Below are positions 9,598 through 19,439 of a stretch of 64,000 bases of DNA, piece after piece (position 1 is the first letter of the stretch; each line of letters starts with the position of its first letter). The position numbers and the translations under genes were made by a program. Below the pieces are notes generated by a model that saw only the letters and a list, made by a program, of their open reading frames with translations, was not told the origin of the DNA and did no database searches. Source of the stretch: Cunninghamia lanceolata (taxonomy: Eukaryota; Streptophyta; Pinopsida; Cupressales; Cupressaceae); contig BSBN01001017.1 of the NCBI GenBank assembly GCA_027924645.1, forward strand, positions 12,798,501 to 12,862,500, written 5' to 3'.

Positions 9598-10675
9598 ACT
9601 ACCCTAAATGAAGTGCATGACGATATATGTGGGATCCACTCTAGTGGCCCTGCCCTAGCTAAGAAACTCATATGCATGGGATACTACTGGCCAACCATGG
9701 AACAATATTCCTATCATTTTGTAAAGAAGTGCAAGAAGTGCCAAATCCATGGGAACCTGATACATGCACCAGCATAGGAGCTGCAACCATTCATGACTCC
9801 TCGGCCTTTCTATCAGTGGGGACTCGACTTAGTGGGAAAGATCCACCCTCCTTCATCCAGCAGCCATAATTTCATAATCACCGCCACCTAGTACTTTACG
9901 AAGTGGATTGAAGCCGTACCCTTAGCCAATATCATAGGCAAGAAGAAGGTCTCCTTTATCTTGAACTATATCATTTTTCGCTATGGTATCCCTTCGTCCA
10001 TTATCATGGATAATGGATGACCCTTCAAAAATTAGGATGTTAGGGAACTATGTGACAAATTCCATATCCAACACCATTTTTCTACTCCCTATTACCCCCA
10101 AGGCAATGGCCAGGCAGAGGCATCAATTAAAACTATCTTGAAAATCTTGAAAATGACTGTCAATTATGCTAGCCGTGATTGGCATATCCAATTAAATCTA
10201 GCGTCATGGGCCTATTGTACAAGTATCTGCAAACCCACAGGTACAACTCCATACTCCCTAGTCTACGGATCTGAAGCCATCTTGCCCATTGAAGTCGAGA
10301 TCCCATCCTTGCGAGTTTTGTTAAAAGGTCTCATATATAATGAAGAGTACAGAGTGTTTAGACTTCAAGAGTTAGAGCTGCTTGAAGAGAGAAGGAAATA
10401 GGCCTTTAACTGTCTCGAAGCTTATCAACAATGAATGTCCAGAAATTACAACCACAGGGTAAAACCCCAAGTATTCCAAGTTGGTGATCTAGTCCTCAAA
10501 GAGAATCCCAGAAATCAGCAAGATCAAGAGAAGAAAGGCAAGTTCGAACCCAACTAGGTGGGTCCCTATGTCATCGTTGTGGCCTATGGGTCAGGAGCTT
10601 ACCAATTGGCTACATCTAAAGGCAAACCATTTGATGATCCTATCAACAACATGCATCTTTACAAGTTCTATACCT
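9598..10675 (+). pseudogene. Integrase pseudogene of element B
   Basis: The HHCC zinc finger is visible as LNEVHDDICGIHSSG...CKKCQIH (9610-9750). The catalytic core has WGLDLVGKI (first Asp), then IIMDNG followed by a TGA (second Asp), and a YYPQGNGQAEASIKTI block with the Glu (about 10088-10135). The C-terminal part includes GTTPYSLVYGSEAILPIEVE, RNYNHRVKPQVFQVGDLVL and VGPYVIVVAYGSGAYQL. Stops at 9775, 10018, 10033, 10399, 10430 and 10554 break it, with frame changes around 9670-9780. Its role would be joining the cDNA to the host chromosome. No chromodomain follows, in line with Tat. Confidence 0.85.
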
Positions 10676-10796
10676 AAACCCTAATGTAAGGGAGTGCAAA
10701 AAAATAACAAAAAAATGAAAAAGTGATAAAAATCAAATAAACAAAAAAAATGGAAAAATGGAAAAATAACAAAAAAAACCATCCTTTAGTGAAAAC

Positions 10797-10915
10797 CTGG
10801 CAAACAGGCATGTGGAATAGATACCATGATGAAGACCTGGTAAGCAGGTGTCATGCGTATTTTTATCTTTCATGCAAATGAAAGCAAGTGGTGAAAACCT
10901 GGTAAACAGGCGCTA
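10797..10915 (+). repeat. Three copies of a CCTGG-AA-CAGG mini-hairpin unit
   Basis: Units at about 10792-10810, 10831-10850 and 10892-10912 read GAAAACCTGGCAAACAGGCA, GAAGACCTGGTAAGCAGGTG and GAAAACCTGGTAAACAGGCG. Each contains a short inverted repeat CCTG-N5-CAGG. Substitutions lie in the loop and flank while the arms are kept. Similar post-pol repeats beginning GAAAACC are known from plant Tat elements. The function is unknown. Confidence 0.6.
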
Positions 10916-11030
10916 GCTACAACAAATCGCTTCCTCCATCTATTGTGACCTCGTTTCTCTTGTGTCCATCATATCGTTGATCTTGAACCAGTCCATTGAA
11001 CCATTGTCGAACTACACAACCTCTAAGTTA

Positions 11031-11242
11031 TTACGTAGGCAAGGCCATTCTCAATGCACCCTCGAGGATCCGCTCCATTTCTTTCCTATCCATTCCATCA
11101 AGTGTTGTCTGTCTTACTATCCATACCAATTTTGCATCTTTTCCATCACCTAGGTCCTAGGTCCATCAAGTTCACCCCAAACTATGTTGCCTCTTCATCA
11201 TCACGTAGGCAAGGCCATTTAGCAATGAGCCCCCGAGGCACT
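11031..11242 (+). repeat. Pair of ACGTAGGCAAGGCCATT repeats
   Basis: Two copies of about 38 bp (from 11031 and from 11201) share ACGTAGGCAAGGCCATT, then CAATG and a CTCGAGG or CCCGAGG end. They are separated by about 130 bp of unrelated sequence. They are conserved relative to the flanks and lie between pol and the antisense gene, so they may be cis elements of the retrotransposon. Confidence 0.55.
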
Positions 11243-12600
11243 AGATCAGTCCCTTAGGGTCTGTATCTCCATGTTTGTTTGTCAAGTCACCCATAATAAG
11301 TCGATCCTTTGTCTAAACTCGGGGCAACTCCTTGACCTGGTTGCAGATTTGGGTTCTTGACTGCCACATGTTCTAAGAGGATACCACTAAGGATTGTGAT
11401 ACCTTTCAGTAGACAAGCGTGCACAGCAAATCAAGCTTCCAAAAGCAAAAATCTTGGCGCAAAACATCAACCTATCCAAAGTGAAGAAAAACATATACCA
11501 AAACACTCATACTGATTCTATATCAATTATGGCAAGAAGACACATCTAATGCAAGAATGTTTTGTGTTTTACAGACAGGTTAACTTAGAAGGTCTTGAAT
11601 TTTTGTCATTATGTCTCTTTATTCTACTCAAGGATACCAAAAACTAGAGAAGCTATGATGGGGGCATAATCTTTTTCTTTATCTACTATTTGTGGATCAA
11701 ACTTTAGTAATGTGATGACTTTTGTCTAACAACATGATCAACAAAAGATCATCGATGAGTTTAGAGGTCTGAACATGAAAAGGGGCAATCCTTGTTTGTT
11801 GAAATGCAAGAGGTACTTAGGTCATCTAGATTCAAGTTTGACTAGATGCTTGTATCACCTTGCTATATCAAAATCCATGTAAGGAATACTCATGTAATCT
11901 CAATTTAATTATACCTAGATGCTTGTATTTTCTTACAACATTTCAAAAAGAGAAAACAAACAAAAAGCACCCAATGATGAAAGCAAAGTACTTTTGCTCT
12001 AATGATGACAAAATATCCACATCCATCCCATAGCCAGAAATCCATATCATTCATCCAAATAAGAAAATCTTGCAGAGTATCAATGTTTACAAATGAAAGC
12101 CTGTGATCCTTTCATTCATTTTCTTCCACCTCTCACTATATCATCTCTGTGTCGATTGAGTACATTTGGACATACCAAAAACATAGCATAAATTGCATAT
12201 CGTATCACATGAGATAGTCGTTCACATGATTAAATCATTTGCATATATAATAAGTGCATCAAGTCATCCATATACATTCGCATCAGTACATCATATCAAC
12301 AACAAAATAGAAAACATAGACAAGTACAGATAGATCATCTCGCAAGTTGCATAATCATATCAACAACATTCACATTTGCATTTGCATATTAGATCATCAT
12401 AATCCATCTAAGACTGCATTAACATCATATAAACATAATCAAAATATGCATAACATGTAAAAACATCATAAGATAGATTACATCCATGGCATATAAACAT
12501 AAAACAAGAGCATGTAGAACATCAATAGCTACATCATCATATAAGCATGAAACATTTCCAAATGTACAATATATCAAAATATCTATCCATCTCTCCGACC

Positions 12601-14310
12601 CCCTCCATAGAGCAGCCTACTGCACCTATGTAATTAAAAAGCTAGTGGTACCATTTGTACCTAGGGTTTCCACTGCCGTGTCTCTCTCTACTTTGATAGC
12701 CCACACCCTCGCCAAGGCTGAGTCTTGCTCTCTAGAGATCTCTGATACATGCCTTGCATTTACCTCTCTATGAGACTTTGCTACTCTAAGGTGTGCCCTC
12801 AGCTTCCTCACCTGACCCTGTACCGTAGTAATGGCCTACTACTGTAAGTCAAGCTATGGAGCCTGCTATCCCTATCCCTACACCTGTTGTTGGGGCACCT
12901 ACTGTTGTACCACCTGCTATGCCTACATCTGCACCTGCCCTGTAGCCTGCGGCTGCATAGCATGCTGCTATCCCAAAGGTCCCTCCTCACACCTCCTCCT
13001 CCTCCTCCATCTCCACCATCATCTCCCTCTCCCTGACCCCCTCCATCCCTCCATCTCCTCCTCCTGCTAGCCCAATCCTCATCATCTGAATCCTCCTTGT
13101 CTATGTGAGGAACCAACTCTCTAGGTCCTAAATATCTAGGAAATGGATTAGTGGCAAAACACTCATCATAATCTGCATCATCCCCGCATCTACTATCTCT
13201 CTCCTCATTGGCCAAGCTGCATAGGGGATCTATCGAAAGTCTGCTAGCACCTCCTCATAAGATGCCACTAGACCACACCTCAGCCTCTCTGCATGGGTCC
13301 TTGCAAATTGAGGCTGCCCCTGTGGCCTGCCCTATACTCTACCAAACTACCTCTCCACTCTACTGACAATCTGACACTCTAGTATGTACTGGGTCCAACC
13401 AATGAGCCACTGAGTCTGGAAATAGTACGGCAGCTAGTCATCCTAATCATCCTATACCTCATAGTCTATGTATGGGTGCTAGATAACTACATCTACATTA
13501 TCTAGCGCGTGTCTCCAGTACTTGAGCTTTCCCATCTTGTGATGGGAAATAACTCCTACATAACCATAACTGTATGGCTTTCCCCATTGTCTCGTGAAAA
13601 CACACATCAACCATGTGATCGCTATGTGCTCCCACAACCAAAACTGCAAAAGGGACACATCAACTGACAAGCTAGACCCTTTGCGGTACACAACCTAGTG
13701 CATATCCCTATACAAGTGTGCAAGCATGCACACACCCCATGAGTATCGAGTCCCGTCAGTAATCATCCTCTCCATCACCCTCCCCCAGCCAATCGGGAGC
13801 CTGTGTGAGCTCCTATTGGGGCATACTATGCCGCCAATCAATCCTGCCACTATCCCCAGGAAGTAGTCATAACAGTCATGTATGTTTTGCCATGAAATCA
13901 CCTACTCATCAAGCTCAAGATCATTAAAAATATGTCTGCACTCTGCCAATCTTGTATTGTGCTGCAGATCATACTCTACCAACTCTCCCTAAATAGGAAG
14001 ATGCAAAATTATGTAAACGTCCTCCAGAGTGATCGCCATCTCCCCAGTCGGTAGATGGAAAGTCCCATCCTCATTGTGGAATTGGTTCACTGCCGCAGTC
14101 AACAGACTGAGGTTCGCGTGAACCTCGGGCATGAAACAAACATAATGCAGACCCATAGCACCAAGGGCCTCGCGGTCCATCTCCATAAGCATATATCGTT
14201 ACAACAATGGTAAAGGGAACTACTCCCGCATCATTATAATATCGTGAATGCCCTCCTGCAACCAAGCAAAGCATAGCGTCAAGCAAAAACCCATATCCAA
14301 ACACACCTAC
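12601..14310 (-). pseudogene. Antisense plant-mobile-domain (PMD) pseudogene within element B
   Basis: Read on the minus strand from about 14310, the sequence encodes GLHYVCFMPEVHANLSLLTA, then DGTFHLPTGEMAITLEDVYI with ILHLPI, the signature block of the aminotransferase-like plant mobile domain. It continues with LPIGWGRVMERM, YSWGVCMLAHLYRDM, VSLLQFWLWEHI and GKLKYWRHALD. A D/E-rich segment (DKEDSDDEDWASRRRRWRDG) and a Gly-rich low-complexity tract follow near 13000-13130, then a short coiled-coil-like end (12626-12811). Stops, mostly TAG, sit near 13989, 13902, 13692 and 13479. PMD proteins are plant nuclear proteins of the MAIN/MAIL type, and PMDs are also carried by transposable elements. 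The role in the element is unknown. Confidence 0.78.
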
Positions 14311-15240
14311 TCAAAGCAATCAAACTATCCTATCACTGACTTAACATATCAAATTAATCAAAACAACATATCATCTCTTGACTAGATTCCTGACAATCTT
14401 GGAGATTGGTTATCAATTGCTGCATCGATCAAGGTGCCAATTGGGTTAATTTCATTAAGTCAGCTGACTATCCTAGTGCAAAAGTGGGAACTAGGTAGCC
14501 AATACACTGAATCATATCAGATGCGCCACTTCACTGTGAATACGTTGTTCCTTAACGTATCTGAGCCATTCTGGCATATGCACCAATTCTTGTGTCAAAT
14601 GCACGGTTCCGTAGTGGATGCACTGATTCTTGTCCTATATGTGCAAATTCATCATATGCATCGAAAGATCACTCAAATGAGTGCTTTCCTGGCATATGCA
14701 CCATTTTGGGGTGCATATGCACCAAATTGTAGTTCGGCGCATCTATCCTAACTATTTTCCCTAGCATTTATTGCCCTAATAAATGACTTTAAGCGAGTTT
14801 TGTCGAACTACATACTGGCGGTCCTGCCTCGGGTGGCCGATCAAACTGTTAAACTCACTCAAAATGGTGCTCCTCGCGCGGAATATCCATATCTCTGTTG
14901 ACTGCTCTAGCTCCTTTGCTCTCCTAAGCTCTCAAGGACAAATCAACTAAGGACAAGTGTGCAAATGCATAGGACTTGTGAACCCAGCACCTATATACGG
15001 CAAGTGAACCATAGCTGACTGTGTGGCAACTGTGACTACTTTCCATGCCTGTTTCTCCCTGTTTCTCCAAACCATGTCCTATTTTCTTCAATCTAACCTA
15101 TTTTTCACCTTCTGTCTTCTTCCCGTCTAATCTCCCGAGGGGCCATCTTGTCATGAAACTTGTACCAGGGGCAAATTGGAGCATGTATCATTGTAAAAAA
15201 TTCTTATTCTTTGAAACAACATGATAAAACACATTGCATC
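14311..15240 (+). other. Non-coding 3' region of element B before its LTR
   Basis: I see no gene here. Notable content is a palindrome GGTGCATATGCACC at 14710-14723 and two copies of TGGCATATGCACCA at 14572-14585 and 14690-14703, with weaker variants between them. The stretch may hold the promoter of the antisense PMD gene, which would be transcribed leftward from here. Confidence 0.5.
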
Positions 15241-15254
15241 AAAGAGGGGCAAAA
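15241..15254 (+). promoter_or_regulatory. Polypurine tract of element B
   Basis: AAAGAGGGGCAAAA lies directly before the LTR start TGTTTACACC. It is purine-rich apart from one C and is in the expected place for plus-strand DNA priming. Confidence 0.75.
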
Positions 15255-15286
15255 TGTTTACACCTAAAAATGACATGACTCTCTCT

Positions 15287-15749
15287 AAATAAATATTTTA
15301 AATATTTATTTCATCTTAATATTCCTCTATCAATAAATGAATCAATTTATTTATTTGATTCACTTTTCTCCCATTAATTGAATAAATTACATTTATTTAA
15401 TTAATTTCATCAATATCAACTTTATTCTTCTAAACAATTAAATAATTTTAATTATTTAATTAAATCATTCATTCTCCAAATTTAAATAAAATGCAAATTT
15501 ATTTAAATTAAATCTCAGTCTCCAAAAATAAAATATAATCAAATATTTTATTTATTCCTCTAAATCTTGCACAAACAATTAAATAAATTTATTTATTTAA
15601 TTCGCTTTCTTATCTTCTAAAAAAATCTTCCAAATCTTCTAAAATTAAATTTTTCTTGTCATGCAAAAAGAAAAAGCTGAGTTAACTGATTTAAAGCTAC
15701 CTTGTTTTTATCAACAAACTCTTAAATTAGAAAAATATATTCTAATTTA
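15287..15749 (+). repeat. Array of AT-rich hairpins in B's LTR
   Basis: Seven inverted repeats follow at roughly 36 to 62 bp spacing: 15287-15311 (12-bp arms), 15338-15362 (8 bp), 15374-15404 (14 bp, one mismatch), 15436-15461 (12 bp, 2-nt loop), 15479-15509 (12 bp), 15526-15553 (11 bp) and 15577-15602 (12 bp, 2-nt loop). An eighth with GC in the arms (TAAATTAGAA/TTCTAATTTA) lies at 15723-15749. The arms differ in sequence from hairpin to hairpin although all use TTTATTTAATT-like words. Pyrimidine-rich TCCTC or TTCTC spacers separate several of them. Confidence 0.8.
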
Positions 15750-15907
15750 TGAAATCAAAGCTCATCCTCATCAAGAAAGTAGTTAACTAAAACAAAGCAA
15801 CTTTTTGAATGACACATCTTCTTTCTATTCGCGCATGTTCTCTCAAACATCCTCTACCATTGATCTTCTTATTTCTTCTACACCATTGATCTTCTCTCAC
15901 ACAATTC

Positions 15908-15915
15908 TATAAATA
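15908..15915 (+). promoter_or_regulatory. Candidate TATA box of element B's LTR
   Basis: TATAAATA followed by CCCCTC, about 650 bp into the LTR and downstream of the hairpin array, is a good match to a plant TATA box. It would drive transcription of the element from the equivalent site in its 5' LTR. Confidence 0.55.
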
Positions 15916-16288
15916 CCCCTCTATTCTTCCATTTCAGATCAAGAAGTTTTCAAGTAAAATTACTCTGTAGAATCCATAGCGCGCCATTGGCACCCCCACT
16001 CTCGCATTATTCATTGTCCATCCTAGATTGTATTGAATCTCATCTTCAATACAATAAATATCCTAGCCATTTCTCCATCATCATCTTGATGAAACAAAGC
16101 AAGGAAGCAAGCTTCCTAAGGGCTACATTCATCACCAAAGATCGATCAAGAATAGGCGAACAATGGAAGTCGTAAGGTAATAAAGCTCTGTAAGTTGGTT
16201 TATTTTTATAAATCTTTGTTATTTGCATATTCCATTGAGTTATTGGGTTTATGATTCATTTTAATATTATCCAATTTTCCCCTTAACA

Positions 16289-16293
16289 CTCAG
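16289..16293 (+). other. Probable right target-site duplication of B (ctcag)
   Basis: The five bases next to B's LTR are ctcag. In the uninterrupted right copy of A's LTR the equivalent place reads ctcgg directly before tatacc. This marks the insertion point. The matching left copy lies outside the window. Confidence 0.5.
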
Positions 16294-19200
16294 TATACCT
16301 TATTCTTGGTCATCGACGTGATTGCATACATTCTAACTTGGCTTCTTTTGTGGGCTTCTCATGATTGGAAACTTGAGCCTCTCTAGAGTATTGTGAGGGC
16401 AAAACTATGGCCCCATTTGTATCTTCCTTCAGAAATCAATGTAAGCATCTATATTTCAACTATTGTATTGTTTTCCTTCATTTCTCTGATGAACTTGGGA
16501 GACCATGAATGCACTATTTCATTTGTTAGAAGAAAAAACTTGTATCTAAACATGACTGTGGCCGTTCCATATTTGTCTTTTTGTATTGCTGATAGCAAAC
16601 TCTCATTTTCCTCTAGCTATGGTTGTGTATGAAAATCACATATGGGTTCAAAAATATGCCAAGACTCCTCTGGGTATTTGTCTTTTGATTTTCATACTCC
16701 TTTGTATCTGTGTGGTTGTCACCTCTGTAGCATCATTTTGCTAAGAATAATGGAGATATTGCTATTATTTCTAGTTGCACCTTTATCTTGTGTCTGCCAT
16801 TTATGATTAAAACTCAAATGATTTGCTTGTTGAAAAGAAGAACTTACTTCCCCATCTCTCTGGCTTCCATTGGGTTTCAGGTCACTATGAATCAGTTTCT
16901 ATTCATTTTCAGCCTGTAGAAGATAACAAATTCATACTGTTGTACATTTGCAAAACAAAACAAACCCCTCTCTATATGCAAAAAATAATGAAATTGTATT
17001 GCTCTTTCCTTTATTTTGAATGGCCTAAACAAACTCTTTCCCCTCTGAAATATGTGGCTTATCAATAGATTGTATCGACAGAGATTAAAATTTGTCACAA
17101 GAGGATGTATTGAAAACCTCACATTTATGATTGTTTACTCCTATGAGGCTGTGGCTATGTCAAATTTTATGGTTCGAATACCATCAATTCTCTGCATCTG
17201 ACTATATATCTTTGGCTTATTCCATATGTAGCTTTATTCAAAGCTATAGCTACTAATTAGCATTTCTTTATACTAGAATAAGGTCGAAAGCTTCCATCTC
17301 TCACTCTACACTTATATTCATTACTACACTTGATTTAGTGGCCGATATCAAACTCCTTCTTGAAGGAAAAAATGGTCAACACACTGTTCCATATTTTACT
17401 ATTCCATTTGTCACTACTATCACTCTACTTCACTCCATATGCTTATAGGCATATTATGTTCAATGGTGATGTTTCCTTTCTTGAATCACTTGATCCAAAC
17501 CAATATGCTTCAGTATGTCTCTTCGTGTAATCTGCATAGAAGACTGAAACATTATATGTTGTGAAATTGAGCTGAAGCTTTTATCATTCATGACTTGGCA
17601 CATGATATGGTGTATTTATAATATCCACTATGAAATAATCATATGATTGTCTTCTTGATCCTCTGTAGCCATATCTTATGATTACTGTCACTCCTATTCA
17701 TGTTATTGAATTGCTCTTGTGATAGATGTTTATCCTTATCTCTGCAATGCTTCACATGATGGCTTCTTCATCACTATTGTCCTCGCACTTGACACTTTGT
17801 GTTTATTGTATTGCTATCCAATATGACCTTTTGGCAAGGAATTGAATGAATCATTTACATATTATCCCTTGTGAACAAAACTCATAGGAAAAACACCTTC
17901 TATGCTGGTAACGAATATTATATTTTCTTGATGATCAAAAGAATATCATGCTATCCTTTTCATTTGTACTTACATGTTGTATGGTAACATATGATTTGTG
18001 TTGCACGTCTATTCATTTCATTTATTCAACTACCACTTTTAACTTGCTTACTATATCATTTCATACACCACATACGGCTTCATGCTTCACTATGACATGG
18101 CATCTATTTTTCTATCCAGAATTGATGGTTTGAATGCATATTAGATTTCCATGGCTATTATAAAATTGTGAACACTCCTATTGATGAAGCCTTTAGATTC
18201 TTTGATCATTATACGCTGGATATGATCAGTAGCATGGCAATAGGCTTCTGAATATTGTAATCATGCCTTCATGGCTATCCACCTGTACTTCTCAGTTTGT
18301 TTATGGACAACATGATTCTTTCACCACTGATGATGCACTTATAGCTGAAGCATTACATATCATGAGGCTACTTTATAAATATGACTTGGCATATTCATAA
18401 AATGTAGCTTGGGTTTGAGATCACTTGTATACTTATGACGTTTTGGCTCTTTTTAGCTATTCTATGGCTTCTATAGTCCCAAAACAATTACTTGAAAGCA
18501 TAACAATCTATCATATTGTGGCGGCAAATACATGTAGCATCATCATGATTTTAATAATACCTTTACTCAACTTGTTTGGAAGAGTTCGATGCTCATTTAT
18601 GGCTTTCATTTCATCTCAGATGCACTGAAAGTCATAGATGGGTATTGAAGCACCTAGTGAATGTAATACATCCTTAGCTGAAAAATGTCATGATTTGACA
18701 AGCAGCCCCTTGAGACAACATGCTGAGCTCTACCCTTGTGGGAGCCCATTTTGCACCACATGTTGAATTGTCTTCTAAACATCAACATACTTTCACCTAT
18801 ACATGCACATGAAACAAACAGATTAGATAAAAACAATGAAATTCAATGATTGTTTCTCTTTCAGTTCCTCTTGTATGTGAATGATGTTCATCTGATTAGT
18901 GCATTATAGGCAATGTATTATGCTTCTTCTGATAGACACATTGACATGTCATAACCGGACCTCTAATAGGACCTTTTCCAATTTTTTTTAGGTTCATGTT
19001 GGAGATCAAGAGTAGGAATAGGATGGCAACCTCAGAGATTGAAGACTACATTAGGCAATGATGGCTATGACTTTCTCTCCCTATCTTTAGATGCATAGTA
19101 TTTTTCCTATATTTGCATTCGTTCAGCTATTCCCACGGCTTGTGTGGGACATTTGATCTATCACTATTTCTTTCAATGCAATGTTTATCTCTTTATGCAT

Positions 19201-19439
19201 CTCATTTGTAAACGAATAATCATTGTAGTGAATGAAATACTTATCTCTCCTACGAATGTTCTGTAATACAATGAATGATCTAAAAATCTTTTCTTCTCTT
19301 GAACAACTAGACTACAGTATCACTAAAACACAATCAACTATGCAAATAACTTATAATAGAAGAATGTTAACCTTCACTCTAAAAATAAATTTGTTGCACG
19401 AGCTCTAACAATTTGAGTTCTAAGTGAAAAATGGTAACA
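16289..19439 (-). repeat. 3' LTR of element A (partial, truncated by element B)
   Basis: This stretch aligns base for base, with scattered changes, to 24369-27504. On the minus strand it starts TGTTACCATTTTTCAC at 19439. The alignment stops exactly where B's LTR ends at 16288, so the missing 1.8 kb should lie left of B. Short open frames inside occur in both copies (for example 18654-18836 and 26719-26901) and are probably chance frames of the LTR. Confidence 0.8.

Larger units (their letters stand above)
10676..12600 (+). other. Post-pol non-coding region of element B
   Basis: No convincing gene is present. The stretch starts with an A-rich tract (10697-10782), followed by three CCTGG..CAGG mini-hairpins, then a pair of about 38-bp repeats, and then AT-rich sequence with many CATCA and CATAT words (12010-12480). 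Long non-coding 3' regions are normal for Tat elements. Confidence 0.6.
3486..16288 (+). mobile_element. Element B: Tat-type Ty3/gypsy retrotransposon, 5' LTR outside window
   Basis: The order is gag, protease, reverse transcriptase, RNase H, a second RNase H-like domain, integrase, a roughly 4.5 kb non-pol region with an antisense PMD pseudogene, a polypurine tract and a 3' LTR. A second RNase H between RNase H and integrase, together with a long 3' region holding an antisense ORF, is characteristic of the Tat clade. Its 5' LTR and primer site lie left of element C, which interrupts the leader. Its 3' LTR ends TTAACA at 16288, and the next bases (ctcag) are where the left copy of A's LTR becomes alignable to the right copy. 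B therefore sits inside A's LTR. More than 20 in-frame stops make it non-functional. Confidence 0.85.
15255..16288 (+). repeat. 3' LTR of element B (1034 bp)
   Basis: The LTR starts TGTTTACACC right after the polypurine tract and ends ...CCTTAACA where A's LTR sequence resumes. The TGTT...AACA ends form the usual short inverted repeat. The first third is an array of AT-rich palindromes. A TATAAATA box lies at 15908-15915. The 5' LTR is out of the window, so the right boundary rests on the TAACA end and on the coincidence with the break in A's repeat. Confidence 0.75.

Noticed and set aside
12831..13070. Cys/Tyr-rich plus-strand frame at 12831-13070
   Set aside because: It is the complement of the Gly/Asp/Arg-rich low-complexity tail of the antisense PMD pseudogene.
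18654..18836. Small ORF conserved in both copies of A's LTR (also 26719-26901)
   Set aside because: Both copies descend from the same LTR sequence, so shared frames are expected; no motif or start context supports a gene.
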